From assembly GCF_012911845.1 (NCBI RefSeq), contig NZ_JAAXCU010000048.1, positions 1 through 64,000 on the forward strand: a stretch of 64,000 nucleotides of DNA, in the 5' to 3' direction. This document shows, in pieces, positions 48,359 to 58,985 of this stretch. Position 1 is the first letter of the stretch. Each line of letters starts with the position of its first letter. Below the pieces are notes generated by a model that saw nothing but the letters and a program-made list of their open reading frames with translations, searched no databases and had not been told where the DNA came from. Origin of the DNA: Bacillus sp. RO2 (GTDB lineage: Bacteria; Bacillota; Bacilli; Bacillales; Bacillaceae_I). A program made the translations under genes and the position numbers.

Positions 48359-48592
48359 ATGTCAGAACAAAATCAGATAAGGCCGGTTTCCAAAGGTGCT
48401 TGGTTTCGTATAGTGTTTCTTGTTTTTGCTCTTGTAAATCAACTTCTCGTAATCTACGGAAAATCACCTCTGCCTTTTTCCGAGGAAGAGTTAGAGCAAC
48501 TATTCAGCATAGTCTGGACTTCTGTTGCAGCACTTGTTGCCTGGTGGAAGGACAATGACTGGACAAAGAAAGCTAGGAGTAGAACTAAGTAA
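48359..48592 (+). CDS. SPP1-type phage holin
   Basis: 77 aa. The sequence has GAWFRIVFLVFALVNQLLVI (first membrane helix), YGKSPLPFSEEELEQLFSIV, then VAALVAWWKDNDWTKKA (second helix and basic end), the recognisable layout of SPP1-family holins (PF04688 type). Holins form membrane pores for endolysin release. No endolysin or other phage lysis gene is adjacent, so this is a stranded prophage relic or a domesticated gene. AGGGGGAT precedes ATG 48359. Confidence 0.85.
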   Translation: MSEQNQIRPVSKGAWFRIVFLVFALVNQLLVIYGKSPLPFSEEELEQLFSIVWTSVAALVAWWKDNDWTKKARSRTK

Positions 48593-48661
48593 AAAGACCG
48601 AGGTATTTGCCTTGGTTTTTTCTCGTTTACTGACCTTATAAATTGTTGGAGTGTGGAGACT

Positions 48662-49606
48662 ATGAAAATTTTGCTTTTCGCAGATCCCGGAATTGACGAC
48701 TCATTAGCAATTATATATGCATTGCTACATCCAGAAATAGACTTAATGGGAATCGTTACAGGGTATGGAAATGTATCTGTTTTTGACGCAACAAGGAATG
48801 CAGCGTATCTATTGGAGGTAGCAGGAAGATCAGATATTCCGGTTATAAGGGGTTCTTCTCAACCGTTAAGTGGAGCTCCTACTACCTTTTATCCGGAAAT
48901 TCACGGTCCACAGGGGTTAGGACCAATAGTACCGCCAGCTGATTTCCAAGCGGATGTCAGTCCTTTTGAACTTATGTTTGAGATTATTGAGGAAAATATA
49001 GAAGACATCGTGATTGTGGATGTAGGGAGACAAACAACCCTTGCTTTTGCTTTTAATCTGCGACCTGAACTTATGGAAGAGGTTAAAGAGGTATATCTTA
49101 TGGGCGGGGCGTTTATGGTACCCGGTAACGTTACTGATGTTGCGGAAGCCAACTTTTGGGGAGATCCGATTGCTACCTCTGTCATTTTGAATAAAGCGCA
49201 AAAAGTGTATATTACCCCACTCAATGTAACTAACAGGGCAATAATTACAAGGGATATAGCAACCTATATTTTTAACCATACAAATAGTCCATACAAGAAA
49301 TTAATTCCAAAAGTTACGAATTATTATGCTACTTTTTATGATCAGGTGATGCCAGGTATTGACGGTTCACCATTGCACGATGTTTTTACTCTATATTATT
49401 TAGTAAATAAGGATAAAACGTATACAGTCAAGCGGGATGTAAGGGTTGCTATTGTTGATGGGAACAGAGGGCAAAGTATAGCGGATTTTAGAATGGTCTA
49501 CAAAGATCCGGAACGCGAGCATTATATAGCAATGGATTTTAATTATGATCACTTTATTGAAGACTTTATAAGAGTAAACTTGGCGGACGGGGGAGAGCTT
49601 GCTTAA
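48662..49606 (+). CDS. inosine-uridine preferring nucleoside hydrolase family protein
   Basis: 314 aa. The N-terminal metal motif is ADPGIDDSLAI (residues 6-16, usual DxDxGxDD with a shortened first part), followed by GNVSVFDATRNAAYLLEVAG, GPIVPPAD-type segments, YLMGGAF and EANFWGDPIA. The family hydrolyses the N-glycosidic bond of ribonucleosides. ATG 48662 is preferred over GTG 48653 because the purine-rich GTGGAGA lies just upstream. The family's usual second Asp (DTDPG) is Ala here (FADPG), so substrate or activity may differ. Confidence 0.85.
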   Translation: MKILLFADPGIDDSLAIIYALLHPEIDLMGIVTGYGNVSVFDATRNAAYLLEVAGRSDIPVIRGSSQPLSGAPTTFYPEIHGPQGLGPIVPPADFQADVSPFELMFEIIEENIEDIVIVDVGRQTTLAFAFNLRPELMEEVKEVYLMGGAFMVPGNVTDVAEANFWGDPIATSVILNKAQKVYITPLNVTNRAIITRDIATYIFNHTNSPYKKLIPKVTNYYATFYDQVMPGIDGSPLHDVFTLYYLVNKDKTYTVKRDVRVAIVDGNRGQSIADFRMVYKDPEREHYIAMDFNYDHFIEDFIRVNLADGGELA

Positions 49607-49692
49607 TTATGCAAAAATAAGAATGCCTGCTGAATAAAATAAGATAATGTGATTACCATAAGGACATAGTATCTCAGCGGGGTGATCTTGCT

Positions 49693-50316
49693 ATGGATTT
49701 AAACTGGATCTGGAAAGCGGTTTTAATCACGATTATTGGAACATTTTTACTAAGAATTGCTGGAAGAAAGTCTATATCTCAGATGACATTAGCACAAGTG
49801 GTAATTATGATAGGGATCGGTTCATTGTTAATTCAACCTTTGGCAGGGAAGAGCATTTGGGTGACATTTGGTGTGGGTATCACACTTGTGATAACACTAG
49901 TACTAATGGAGTTTTTACAATTAAAGTCAGATATTTTTGAGAAACTAATTACAGGTAAGTCAAAAATATTAATAGAGAACGGTAAATTAAATGAAGATAC
50001 TTTGAAAAAGTTAAGGTTTACCATTGATCAACTAGAGATGAAACTAAGACAAAATAGTATATCTAGCATAAGTGATGTAAAGTGGGCCACACTTGAACCA
50101 AACGGACAGCTTGGATTTGAATTAAACGAACAAGCAAAGCCTGTAACCAAGAAGGAATGGAATATTCTTTTTCAGGAAATGCAGCTCCTGAAAATAATGA
50201 TGGACCCTACATGTAAACCAAGCCGTGTAACAAATGAGTTAGAGGGAAATTTATTTACGGAAGTGAAAAATGGGAAGCACAAATTAAAAGAACGTCCTGA
50301 TGAAACACTTGATTAA
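49693..50316 (+). CDS. DUF421 membrane protein (YetF-like)
   Basis: 207 aa. Three hydrophobic helices fill residues 1-80 (WIWKAVLITIIGTFLLRIAG, VVIMIGIGSLLIQPL, FGVGITLVITLVLMEFL). They are followed by the cytoplasmic DUF421 domain (GKSKILIENGKLNEDTLKKL; ISSISDVKWATLEPNGQLGF). The family is common in spore formers, with some members affecting germinant receptor complexes; the exact role here is unknown. GGGGTGAT precedes ATG 49693. Confidence 0.88.
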   Translation: MDLNWIWKAVLITIIGTFLLRIAGRKSISQMTLAQVVIMIGIGSLLIQPLAGKSIWVTFGVGITLVITLVLMEFLQLKSDIFEKLITGKSKILIENGKLNEDTLKKLRFTIDQLEMKLRQNSISSISDVKWATLEPNGQLGFELNEQAKPVTKKEWNILFQEMQLLKIMMDPTCKPSRVTNELEGNLFTEVKNGKHKLKERPDETLD

Positions 50317-50323
50317 CGAAAAT

Positions 50324-50350
50324 AAAAAAAGCCGATAGACGGCTTTTTTT
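50324..50350. terminator. bidirectional terminator between DUF421 gene and lexA
   Basis: AAAAAAAGCC..GGCTTTTTTT between convergent genes. Confidence 0.8.
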
Positions 50351-50960
50351 AGTGAATATTACGATACACACCAATCACTTTACCAAGAATACTTACATTA
50401 CGTACAATAATCGGTTCTAATGTGGAGTTTTCTGGCTGTAATCGAATATAATCTTTTTCTTTAAAGAACCGTTTAACAGTTGCTTCATCCTCTTCTGTCA
50501 TGGCAACGACGATATCACCGTTGTTCGCGGATTGCTGTTGACGAACGATAACATAGTCTCCATCAAGAATACCGGCTTCGATCATACTGTCCCCCATAAC
50601 CTCTAGCATGAACACTTGCTCGTCTGGCGCAACGTAGCGATCAGGTAGTGGAAAGTAGTCCTCTACATTTTCAATGGCAGTAATGGGCTGACCTGCAGTT
50701 ACTTTACCGATAATCGGAACATTAACTGCAGAAATCTTAGGGATAAGTTCATCTTCCATGATTTCAATGGCTCTTGGTTTTGTAGGGTCTCGGCGAATAA
50801 GTCCTTTGCTTTCAAGTCGCGCAAGATGACCGTGAACTGTGGAACTGGAAGCTAAACCAACCGCTTCTCCGATCTCTCGGACGGATGGTGGATATCCTTT
50901 TGCTTGGACTTCTTTTTTTATGTAATCCAATATGTCCTGTTGCCTTTTTGATAGTTTCAT
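50349..50960 (-). CDS. lexA: SOS repressor LexA
   Basis: 203 aa. The N-terminal winged helix is [10 protein letters not shown] ... [20 protein letters not shown]. The autocleavage site is Ala89-Gly90 (GKVTAGQP), the catalytic Ser is in MGDSMIEAG (Ser125), and Lys163 is in ATVKRFF. RecA filaments trigger self-cleavage. The start chosen is ATG 50960 (MKLSKRQ). The frame continues 20 codons upstream, across the lexA promoter itself, so the longer start is rejected. Autoregulated through the boxes at 51018 and 51043. Confidence 0.97.
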   Translation of the reverse strand: MKLSKRQQDILDYIKKEVQAKGYPPSVREIGEAVGLASSSTVHGHLARLESKGLIRRDPTKPRAIEIMEDELIPKISAVNVPIIGKVTAGQPITAIENVEDYFPLPDRYVAPDEQVFMLEVMGDSMIEAGILDGDYVIVRQQQSANNGDIVVAMTEEDEATVKRFFKEKDYIRLQPENSTLEPIIVRNVSILGKVIGVYRNIH

Positions 50961-50991
50961 ATTCCGCACCTCTATCATTAATATTAGTGAT

Positions 50992-51017
50992 AGTATAGCA
51001 TGTTTTGGTATAAAATA

Positions 51018-51020
<3 letters not shown>
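50992..51020 (-). promoter_or_regulatory. lexA promoter
   Basis: On the minus strand: TTGTAT, 17-bp spacer, TATACT. The -35 overlaps LexA box 1. Confidence 0.7.
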
Positions 51021-51773
<753 letters not shown>

Positions 51774-51818
51774 TAAGATAAAAGCATATCTTCCCAAGGA
51801 TGAAAGAAGGAGTTCTCT

Positions 51819-52049
51819 ATGTTATCAAAAGAAAAAATTGCAAGAATCAACGCACTTTCCAAAAAGGCCAAAAGTGTAGGGCTTACTAATGATGAAGCAG
51901 CGGAACAACAAAAGCTTCGTCAGGAGTATATAAAGACTTTCCGTGCTTCTATGGAAAATACACTACAAGGCGTAACAATCATGGATCCGGAAGGAAATGA
52001 TGTCACTCCGGAAAAATTAAAGGACACAAAAAAGAATTTAAAGCATTAA
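51819..52049 (+). CDS. ynzC: DUF896 protein YnzC
   Basis: 76 aa two-helix hairpin protein: [19 protein letters not shown], then [18 protein letters not shown] and [13 protein letters not shown]. The family forms small helical bundles, and the gene is part of the SOS-controlled yneB operon in Bacillus. Function unknown. GAAAGAAGGAG precedes ATG 51819. Confidence 0.92.
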   Translation: MLSKEKIARINALSKKAKSVGLTNDEAAEQQKLRQEYIKTFRASMENTLQGVTIMDPEGNDVTPEKLKDTKKNLKH

Positions 52050-52063
52050 ATGCTTTTTTTTAG
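52040..52063 (+). terminator. terminator after ynzC
   Basis: AAAGCA..TGCTTT hairpin with an eight-T run, overlapping the ynzC end. Confidence 0.65.
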
Positions 52064-52139
52064 AACACTGGAACATACTATTTGTGATAAAATATAATTT
52101 TTCCATGAAAAAATAAGTTAAAGAGAAAGGATGGAAAAG

Positions 52140-54146
52140 ATGACACAACATATAGATCAACTTTCCATTAACACAATTCGTACACTATCAATCGATGCAA
52201 TTGAAAAAGCTAACTCCGGCCATCCAGGAATGCCAATGGGTGCTGCACCAATGGGTTATTCTTTATGGACAAGATTCATGAACCACAACCCAAAGAATCC
52301 GAACTGGTTCAATAGAGACCGCTTTGTTCTATCTGCAGGTCACGGTTCCATGTTGCTTTACAGCCTTTTACATTTAGGCGGCTATGATGTTTCTATGAAT
52401 GACTTAAAAGAATTCCGTCAATGGGGAAGTAAAACTCCTGGACATCCTGAATTCGGTCATACTCCTGGTGTAGATGCCACAACTGGTCCACTTGGACAAG
52501 GTATTGCAATGGGTGTTGGAATGGCAATGGCAGAACGCCATTTGGCAGCTACATACAATAAAGAAGACATGGAATTGGTAAATCACTTTACATATAGCAT
52601 TTGTGGAGATGGAGACCTGATGGAAGGTGTTTCTGGAGAAGCTGCTTCTCTTGCATCACATCTGAAATTAGGCCGTTTCATCGTACTTTACGATTCCAAT
52701 GATATTTCACTTGACGGTGATTTAGATCGTTCCTTCTCTGAAAGCATTGAAACACGTTTCAAAGGATACGGTTGGCAATATATCCGCGTGGAAGATGGAA
52801 ACAATCTGGAGGAAATCGCAGCTGCAGTAGAAGAAGCGCAAAGTGATTTGTCCCGTCCAACCATGATTGAAGTGAAAACTACAATCGGTTACGGTTCACC
52901 AAACCGTGCAGGTAAATCAGATGTGCATGGTGCTCCTCTAGGTGCAGATGAATTAAAGTTAACGAAAGAAGCATATAAATGGACGTTTGAGAACGACTTC
53001 CATGTACCTGAAGAAGTGTACACTCACTTCCGTGAAACGGTTGCAGATAAAGGGGCAAAAGTGGAAGCCGAATGGAATGAGCTTTTTGATGCTTATAAAA
53101 CAAAATACCCTGAGCTTGGAAAACAGCTTGAAGCAGCAATGAAAGGTGAACTTCCTGAAGGATGGGATTCAGAGATTCCTGTTTATGAAGAAGGAAAAAG
53201 CTTAGCTTCCCGTGCTTCTTCTGGTGAGGTTCTAAACGCTATTGCCAAGAAAGTTCCTTCCTTCTTTGGCGGATCTGCTGACTTGGCTGGTTCAAACAAG
53301 ACGAACATTAAAAACGAAGCCGACTTTACTGCTGAAGATTACAGCGGACGTAATATTTGGTTTGGTGTTCGTGAATTTGGAATGGGTGCAGCTATGAACG
53401 GTATGGCGTTACATGGCGGTCTAAAAGTATACGGAGGAACGTTCTTTGTATTCTCTGATTACTTGCGCCCAGCTATTCGATTAGCGGCTCTTCAACAGTT
53501 GCCTGTAACGTATGTGTTCACTCATGATTCCATCGCAGTTGGTGAAGATGGACCTACACATGAGCCAATCGAACAGCTTCCATCTTTACGAGCGATGCCA
53601 AATCTATGTGTGATTCGTCCTGCAGACGGTAACGAGACGGCTGCTGCTTGGAAAGTGGCATTAGAATCCGAAAAGACACCTACAGCACTTGTGTTAACAC
53701 GTCAAAATCTTCCTACTATTAAAGGAACAGACGAGACGGCACTTGAAGGTGTGCGTAAAGGGGCATACGTAATTTCCAAAGCTGGAAAAGAAACTGCGGA
53801 TGCACTTATCCTAGCAACTGGATCTGAAGTTGGTCTTGCTGTGGATGCGCAAAAAGCGTTACAACAAGAAGGGATTCATGTTTCTGTTGTGAGTATGCCT
53901 TCATGGGATCGTTTTGAACAACAATCCCAAGAATACAAAAACTCAGTATTACCAAAAGACGTGAAGAAACGTCTTGGAATTGAAATGGCTACTCCACTTG
54001 GGTGGGAGCGTTATACTGGAGATGAAGGAGATATCCTTGCTATCAACGGATTCGGCGCATCAGCACCAGGAGAGCGCATCATGAAAGAATACGGATTTAC
54101 TACGGAAAATGTAGTTGCACGAGTTAAAGCTCTATTAGATAAATAA
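52140..54146 (+). CDS. tkt: transketolase
   Basis: 668 aa thiamine-diphosphate enzyme of the pentose phosphate pathway, moving two-carbon units between sugar phosphates. Visible: [16 protein letters not shown] (residues 23-38), [10 protein letters not shown], the TPP motif [13 protein letters not shown] (about 153), [15 protein letters not shown] and [11 protein letters not shown] 52140 is spaced 9-13 bp from AAAGG and is preferred to ATG 52131. It lies between ynzC and sirA as in B. subtilis. Confidence 0.96.
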   Translation: MTQHIDQLSINTIRTLSIDAIEKANSGHPGMPMGAAPMGYSLWTRFMNHNPKNPNWFNRDRFVLSAGHGSMLLYSLLHLGGYDVSMNDLKEFRQWGSKTPGHPEFGHTPGVDATTGPLGQGIAMGVGMAMAERHLAATYNKEDMELVNHFTYSICGDGDLMEGVSGEAASLASHLKLGRFIVLYDSNDISLDGDLDRSFSESIETRFKGYGWQYIRVEDGNNLEEIAAAVEEAQSDLSRPTMIEVKTTIGYGSPNRAGKSDVHGAPLGADELKLTKEAYKWTFENDFHVPEEVYTHFRETVADKGAKVEAEWNELFDAYKTKYPELGKQLEAAMKGELPEGWDSEIPVYEEGKSLASRASSGEVLNAIAKKVPSFFGGSADLAGSNKTNIKNEADFTAEDYSGRNIWFGVREFGMGAAMNGMALHGGLKVYGGTFFVFSDYLRPAIRLAALQQLPVTYVFTHDSIAVGEDGPTHEPIEQLPSLRAMPNLCVIRPADGNETAAAWKVALESEKTPTALVLTRQNLPTIKGTDETALEGVRKGAYVISKAGKETADALILATGSEVGLAVDAQKALQQEGIHVSVVSMPSWDRFEQQSQEYKNSVLPKDVKKRLGIEMATPLGWERYTGDEGDILAINGFGASAPGERIMKEYGFTTENVVARVKALLDK

Positions 54147-54161
54147 GCGAATTTTGTGGAG

Positions 54162-54201
54162 TGAGCATTGCCTATTTTTAAGGTAATGCTCATTTTTTTT
54201 T
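54162..54201 (+). terminator. terminator after tkt
   Basis: TGAGCATT-CCT pairs with AGG-AATGCTCA, followed by eight T. Confidence 0.8.
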
Positions 54202-54204
54202 GCA

Positions 54205-54211
54205 TTCGACA
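54205..54211 (+). promoter_or_regulatory. Spo0A box upstream of sirA
   Basis: TTCGACA is a full 0A-box match 100 bp before sirA. sirA is Spo0A-activated in B. subtilis, which gives the motif weight. Confidence 0.5.
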
Positions 54212-54311
54212 TAATAAGCTAAAAATAGCCCCTTGCCAACTACACTATAAGACAAAACTCTTCTCTATCATTCTCTATAATAAAAGAAAAGAAGTGATAG
54301 GAGGGTTTCAT

Positions 54312-54743
54312 TTGCGCGAATATATGATATATCTGATAGAGGAAGAAGTAGCGAAACATTACTCAGGTAATGAGTTAAAGCTTTTCCAGCTTTTTCAGCA
54401 ATACGAACAAGAGGAACCACTTCGTTCCATCATTAAACAGCAAGTGGATTACGTTACGCTCCCAGTCCCTACCTTCCCACTTCAACAATCATTAGAACAA
54501 GCCCTAAAGAATAAGGAAGGTTACAAGCGAGTGGCCTATCAACATAAAATACAAAAAGAGGATTCTACAGCAAAGCTATCTATTTTCGAAAAGTACTTGA
54601 AGCTTTCTTCGACCGGGTCTTTCGAAGCAGAAGCTATCTTCTTTGAAATTATCCGCAAACAGGCGCCTTATTTCCTTGCAATAGATGTAAACTCCAATCG
54701 CTATGGTTGGTTACAACCAATTAAACAGAGAAAATTTGTTTAA
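54312..54743 (+). CDS. sirA: sporulation inhibitor of replication SirA
   Basis: 143 aa. SirA binds the N-terminal domain of DnaA and blocks new replication rounds after commitment to sporulation. The C-terminal segment (EAEAIFFEIIRKQAPYFLAI, NSNRYGWLQPIKQRKFV) closely resembles B. subtilis SirA (YneE). The middle is variable, as usual. TTG 54312 follows TAGGAGGG by 6 bp; the longer frame back to 54168 includes the tkt terminator and is rejected. Confidence 0.88.
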   Translation: MREYMIYLIEEEVAKHYSGNELKLFQLFQQYEQEEPLRSIIKQQVDYVTLPVPTFPLQQSLEQALKNKEGYKRVAYQHKIQKEDSTAKLSIFEKYLKLSSTGSFEAEAIFFEIIRKQAPYFLAIDVNSNRYGWLQPIKQRKFV

Positions 54744-54835
54744 TTGCAGGAGAAATCTATCGGAAAATGTTGTATAATAGGTTTTAGTTTAGTACACTAC
54801 ATTGGTAGACCTAGTTTTGAGGAGGAAATTTTTTA

Positions 54836-55054
54836 ATGGAAACATGGATTTGGATTCTTATTGTAGTTCTAGCATTGATTGCTGGGGTTGCACTAGGATT
54901 TTTCATCGCTCGTAAGTACATGATGACTTACCTAAAGAAAAATCCACCAATTAATGAGCAAATGCTTCGCGTGATGATGATGCAAATGGGAATGAAACCA
55001 TCCCAAAAGAAAATTAATCAGATGATGTCTGCGATGAATAAGCAAATGAAATAA
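54836..55054 (+). CDS. yneF: UPF0154 membrane protein YneF
   Basis: 72 aa. One N-terminal membrane helix ([20 protein letters not shown], residues 3-22) is followed by a conserved basic and Met-rich tail ([20 protein letters not shown]). Widely conserved in Firmicutes; function unknown. GAGGAGG precedes ATG 54836, and the gene follows sirA as in B. subtilis. Confidence 0.94.
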   Translation: METWIWILIVVLALIAGVALGFFIARKYMMTYLKKNPPINEQMLRVMMMQMGMKPSQKKINQMMSAMNKQMK

Positions 55055-55057
55055 ATG

Positions 55058-55089
55058 AAAAAGCACTCACTATGGGTGCTTTTTCTTTT
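55058..55089 (+). terminator. terminator after yneF
   Basis: AAAAAGCAC..GTGCTTTTT stem with following T-rich run. Confidence 0.8.
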
Positions 55090-55135
55090 TGAAAACGCTC
55101 TGTTAAAGCATGCTGTTGATATTTGCAGCAACCTA

Positions 55136-55306
55136 GCTGTTGATTGATTGGAGCACTAGGCGAAGACTCCTCGAAAATGCTACGCATGTTCTTCGTGCGA
55201 TGTTTCGCTGTCTTAGTCTTCCTTTTCCTGAGGGAGATAGCGTTTAGGGGAGACCCCGCAGGCGCTTTTCCAAAAAAGCGAAGCCTAGTGCGGAAATCAA
55301 CAACGG
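55136..55306 (+). repeat. interspersed element copy G with an internal insertion
   Basis: Arms GCACTAGGC/GCCTAGTGC pair perfectly and differ from copies B/F. The outer GCTGTTGATT pairs with AATCAACA. About 55 extra bases sit in the first inner hairpin (between GACTCC at 55165 and GAGGGAGA), making this the longest copy. Confidence 0.8.
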
Positions 55307-55417
55307 TGTTCAAAAGAACTTTTTGAGAAAAAACGCTACAAAAAGTATCTTCCTAAAAATTTGAATATTTGCTAAACTGTTATAGTTGAACGTATATAAA
55401 AAATCGGGGGAAAGAGC

Positions 55418-57166
55418 ATGAGTATATTCAAAGACCTTTGGTGGTTTTTTAAACAGGAACGAAAGTCATATATACCTGGGGTGCTGCTTCTTGCCTTTGT
55501 AGCGTTCTTAGAACTGATTCCGCCAAGAATCGTAGGAATGACGGTTGATCACATTGTGGAAGGTACTTTAACGAGGGAGAGGATTCTCCAACTGATGCTG
55601 GTTCTTCTCGGTACCGCCATCATTGTTTACATTTTGCGTTATCTCTGGCGCATATTGATTTTCGGTCCGGCAGTAAGACTAGCAAGATTACTTCGCAATA
55701 ATTTGTATGAGCACTTTACGAAGATGTCGGCAAGCTTTTATCAACGCAGACGTGTAGGGGATTTGATGGCCCACTCAACCAATGACCTACAAGCCATTCA
55801 ACAAACAGCTGGTGCAGGAGTTTTAACGCTAGTTGACTCCTTAATGACTGGCGGCTTTGTGTTAATTGCCATGGCAGCAACAATCAGTTGGAAATTGACA
55901 TTGATCTGTCTAATTCCACTGCCAATCATGGCCATCGCGACAAACTACTACGGTACATTGCTTCATAAAACGTTCCATAAAGCACAGGCAGCCTTTTCAT
56001 CCCTAAATGATAAAGTGCAAGAAAGTGTGAATGGAATTAAAGTGGTCAAAACCTTCGGACAGGAGAAAGAAGAAATCGAAGAGTTTGAAAAACAGGCAGA
56101 AGATGTGGTGAAAAAGAATGTTACCGTAGCAAAAATAGATTCACTCTTTGATCCTACAATCGGGTTGATTATTGGGATCTCCTTTTTTCTTGCCATCGCA
56201 TTTGGCTCAAGGTATGTGATGACAGGTGAACTGACCATTGGTGAGTTAATTGCATTTACCACTTACTTAGGCTTATTAATTTGGCCAATGCTTGCGTTTG
56301 GATGGCTTTTCAACATCGTCGAACGGGGCAGGGCTTCTTATGACCGCGTATCCGCTCTTATGAAAGAGGAAGTAGATATTAAAGATAAGCCAAACGCTAT
56401 TGAAACAATACCTACAGGTAATATTGAATACAATGTGCAGACCTTTACATACCCAACAGAGAAAGAAGCGCTGTTAAAAGATATTCATCTCCAATTGAAA
56501 CAAGGACAGACGCTTGGCGTGGTAGGGAAAACAGGGAGCGGAAAGACTACTTTACTCAAGATGTTGATTAGAGAATTTGATGGCATACAAGGTAATATCC
56601 TGATTGGTGGTACACCAATTAGAAATTATTCCTTAGAAGCACTTCGAAAAGCAATTGGTTATGTACCTCAGGACCATTTCCTTTTCTCTGCCACCATTGC
56701 TGATAATATTGCCTTTGCTGTGCCGGATGGTACATTTGAAGAGATCATTCAAGCGGCAAAACTCGCAAACATCCATGAAGATATTATTCAATTCACCGAC
56801 GGCTATCAAACGATGGTTGGCGAGCGTGGGGTATCCTTATCCGGTGGTCAGAAGCAACGATTATCCATTGCAAGAGCATTGCTTATGGACCCAGAAATTC
56901 TAATTCTTGATGATTCCCTGTCTGCGGTAGATGCCAAGACAGAAGAGAGCATCCTGCACGCTCTAAAAGAAAATCGTAAAGGGAAGACAACGATCATAAC
57001 CTCCCATCGCTTAAGTGCCATTCAGCATGCGCAAATCATTATTGTTTTAGAAAATGGAAACATTGTGCAGCAAGGTACTCACGGTCAGTTGATGGATGAG
57101 GAAGGCTGGTATAAAGAAATGTATCTCCGTCAAGCATTAGAGTCCCTTGTGGAGCATGGGGGTTAA
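55418..57166 (+). CDS. heterodimeric ABC exporter, first half-transporter
   Basis: 582 aa: six-helix membrane domain (1-310) then nucleotide-binding domain (330-582). Walker A is GKTGSGKTT, the signature LSGGQKQR, Walker B ILILDDSLSAVD and the switch TSHRLS. The residue after the Walker B Asp is Asp, not the catalytic Glu, so this half carries the degenerate ATP site. Family relatives in B. subtilis are YknU, YfiB and BmrC-type multidrug exporters; which is orthologous cannot be told. It is 3 bp from its partner. Confidence 0.9.
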   Translation: MSIFKDLWWFFKQERKSYIPGVLLLAFVAFLELIPPRIVGMTVDHIVEGTLTRERILQLMLVLLGTAIIVYILRYLWRILIFGPAVRLARLLRNNLYEHFTKMSASFYQRRRVGDLMAHSTNDLQAIQQTAGAGVLTLVDSLMTGGFVLIAMAATISWKLTLICLIPLPIMAIATNYYGTLLHKTFHKAQAAFSSLNDKVQESVNGIKVVKTFGQEKEEIEEFEKQAEDVVKKNVTVAKIDSLFDPTIGLIIGISFFLAIAFGSRYVMTGELTIGELIAFTTYLGLLIWPMLAFGWLFNIVERGRASYDRVSALMKEEVDIKDKPNAIETIPTGNIEYNVQTFTYPTEKEALLKDIHLQLKQGQTLGVVGKTGSGKTTLLKMLIREFDGIQGNILIGGTPIRNYSLEALRKAIGYVPQDHFLFSATIADNIAFAVPDGTFEEIIQAAKLANIHEDIIQFTDGYQTMVGERGVSLSGGQKQRLSIARALLMDPEILILDDSLSAVDAKTEESILHALKENRKGKTTIITSHRLSAIQHAQIIIVLENGNIVQQGTHGQLMDEEGWYKEMYLRQALESLVEHGG

Positions 57167-57169
57167 AAA

Positions 57170-58969
57170 ATGAACAATCAGACAATTACAGCAAAAGAAC
57201 AAAGACAGGTTTTAAAGAGGTTATTGGGATACGCCAAGCCGCATACGAAACAATTTATTTTCGCGTTTACCTTACTAGTACTGGCGACTGTAGGGGAAAT
57301 TGTAGGGCCTTTGATTATTAAAGTGTTCATTGATGATTACTTAACCCCTCAAGTGATGGAAACAGGACCAATCATTACTTTGGCCTCCCTATATATCGGG
57401 ATACTGTTCGCAAAAGTAATCATTACTTACTTCCAGCTTCTAAAGTTTCAAGAGATTTCGTTAAAGATCATTCAAGAGTTAAGGATTGATATATTTGCCA
57501 AGGTTCAACGACTTGGTTTGAAGTTTTTTGATAAAACGCCAGGTGGCAGTATCGTATCAAGAGTCACAAATGATACAGAGGCCATTAAAGATATGTTTGT
57601 AAGTGTTATTTCGACATTCGTCCAAAACGGGGTATTCTTGATAGGTATCTTTATTGCGATGTTTCTTTTAAACGTGCAACTCGCGATTTTTTGTATGCTT
57701 ATCATCCCGATCATCTTTGCAATAATGGCGACTTATCGCCATTTCAGCTCCCGATTTTATGCGGATATGAGGGAAAGGTTAAGCCAGTTGAATGCGAAAT
57801 TAAATGAATCCTTACAAGGGATGTCTATCATTCAAGTGTTTCGACAAGAGAAACGCCTTCGCAAAGAATTCGCAGAAATAAATGAGGCACACTACCAAGC
57901 TGGAGTGAAAAATATTAAGCTTGACGGACTTTTGCTACGACCAGCGATTGATTTTGTTTATGTTCTGTCTCTCATATTAGTTTTGAGCTATTTTGGCATA
58001 TCTTCTATTGGCAATGTTATTGAGATAGGTGTTCTTTATGCGTTTGTTAATTATCTCGGGAGATTTTTTGAGCCCGTGAATCAAATGATGATGAGACTAT
58101 CTATGTACCAACAAGCTATTGTCTCCGCCTCAAGGGTCTTCTCTTTGCTTGATGAAAAAGAACTAGCACCAACTGCGGAAAAATCGCTAAGCTCACCAAC
58201 TATAACATCTGGGGAAATAGAATTTAAAAACGTAACCTTCTCTTATGATGGAAAACGAGATGTATTAAAGGACATATCTTTTACAGCAAAGCCTGGGGAA
58301 ACAGTTGCATTGGTTGGCCATACCGGGAGTGGAAAAAGCTCCATCATTAATCTTTTAATGAGATTCTATCAGATTGAAAAAGGGGAAGTGCTTATTGACG
58401 GGTTCCCACTGAAGTATTTTGAAGATCAGGAGCTTCGCAAGAATATGGGGCTTGTACTACAAGATCCATTTCTTTTCTATGGAACCATCAATCATAATAT
58501 CCGTTTGCATGATCCATCCATCTCAGATCAAGAGATAAAAGCAGCGGCTGAATTCGTGCAGGCAGACTCATTTATCAAAAAACTTCCTGACCAATATGAG
58601 CAGCTGGTAGTGGAAAGAGGAGCGACTTTCTCTAGCGGGCAAAGGCAGCTTGTGGCATTCGCACGAACCATCGCAACCAAACCAAAGATCCTGGTTCTAG
58701 ACGAGGCAACAGCCAACATCGACACCGAAACTGAAGAGGCAATCCAGACAGCCCTCAAAAAAATGAGAAAAGGTCGCACAACCATCGCAATTGCCCACCG
58801 TCTATCCACCATTCAAGATGCAGACCAAATTCTTGTCCTGCACCAGGGAGAGATAGTAGAAAGAGGCACACATCAAGAGCTTTTGAATATAGAAGGCTTG
58901 TATTACAAAATGTATCTTCTACAAAATGGAAAGCCAGATAAGGTGGAAGATGTACTAGCTCACCCTTAG
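57170..58969 (+). CDS. heterodimeric ABC exporter, second half-transporter
   Basis: 599 aa: membrane domain (20-325) then nucleotide-binding domain. Walker A is GHTGSGKSS, Walker B ILVLDEATANID with the catalytic Glu, the switch AHRLS. The signature is FSSGQRQL rather than LSGGQ. This complements the partner: its altered signature completes the partner's degenerate site, while its own Glu and the partner's LSGGQ form the active one. YknV/YfiC/BmrD-like. The substrate, possibly drugs or lipids, is not readable. Confidence 0.9.
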   Translation: MNNQTITAKEQRQVLKRLLGYAKPHTKQFIFAFTLLVLATVGEIVGPLIIKVFIDDYLTPQVMETGPIITLASLYIGILFAKVIITYFQLLKFQEISLKIIQELRIDIFAKVQRLGLKFFDKTPGGSIVSRVTNDTEAIKDMFVSVISTFVQNGVFLIGIFIAMFLLNVQLAIFCMLIIPIIFAIMATYRHFSSRFYADMRERLSQLNAKLNESLQGMSIIQVFRQEKRLRKEFAEINEAHYQAGVKNIKLDGLLLRPAIDFVYVLSLILVLSYFGISSIGNVIEIGVLYAFVNYLGRFFEPVNQMMMRLSMYQQAIVSASRVFSLLDEKELAPTAEKSLSSPTITSGEIEFKNVTFSYDGKRDVLKDISFTAKPGETVALVGHTGSGKSSIINLLMRFYQIEKGEVLIDGFPLKYFEDQELRKNMGLVLQDPFLFYGTINHNIRLHDPSISDQEIKAAAEFVQADSFIKKLPDQYEQLVVERGATFSSGQRQLVAFARTIATKPKILVLDEATANIDTETEEAIQTALKKMRKGRTTIAIAHRLSTIQDADQILVLHQGEIVERGTHQELLNIEGLYYKMYLLQNGKPDKVEDVLAHP

Positions 58970-58985
58970 ATAACAGAGTAAATAG

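Noticed and set aside
54168-54311. N-terminal extension of sirA
   Set aside because: It would cover the tkt terminator and the 0A box; TTG 54312 has a proper RBS and fits the family start.
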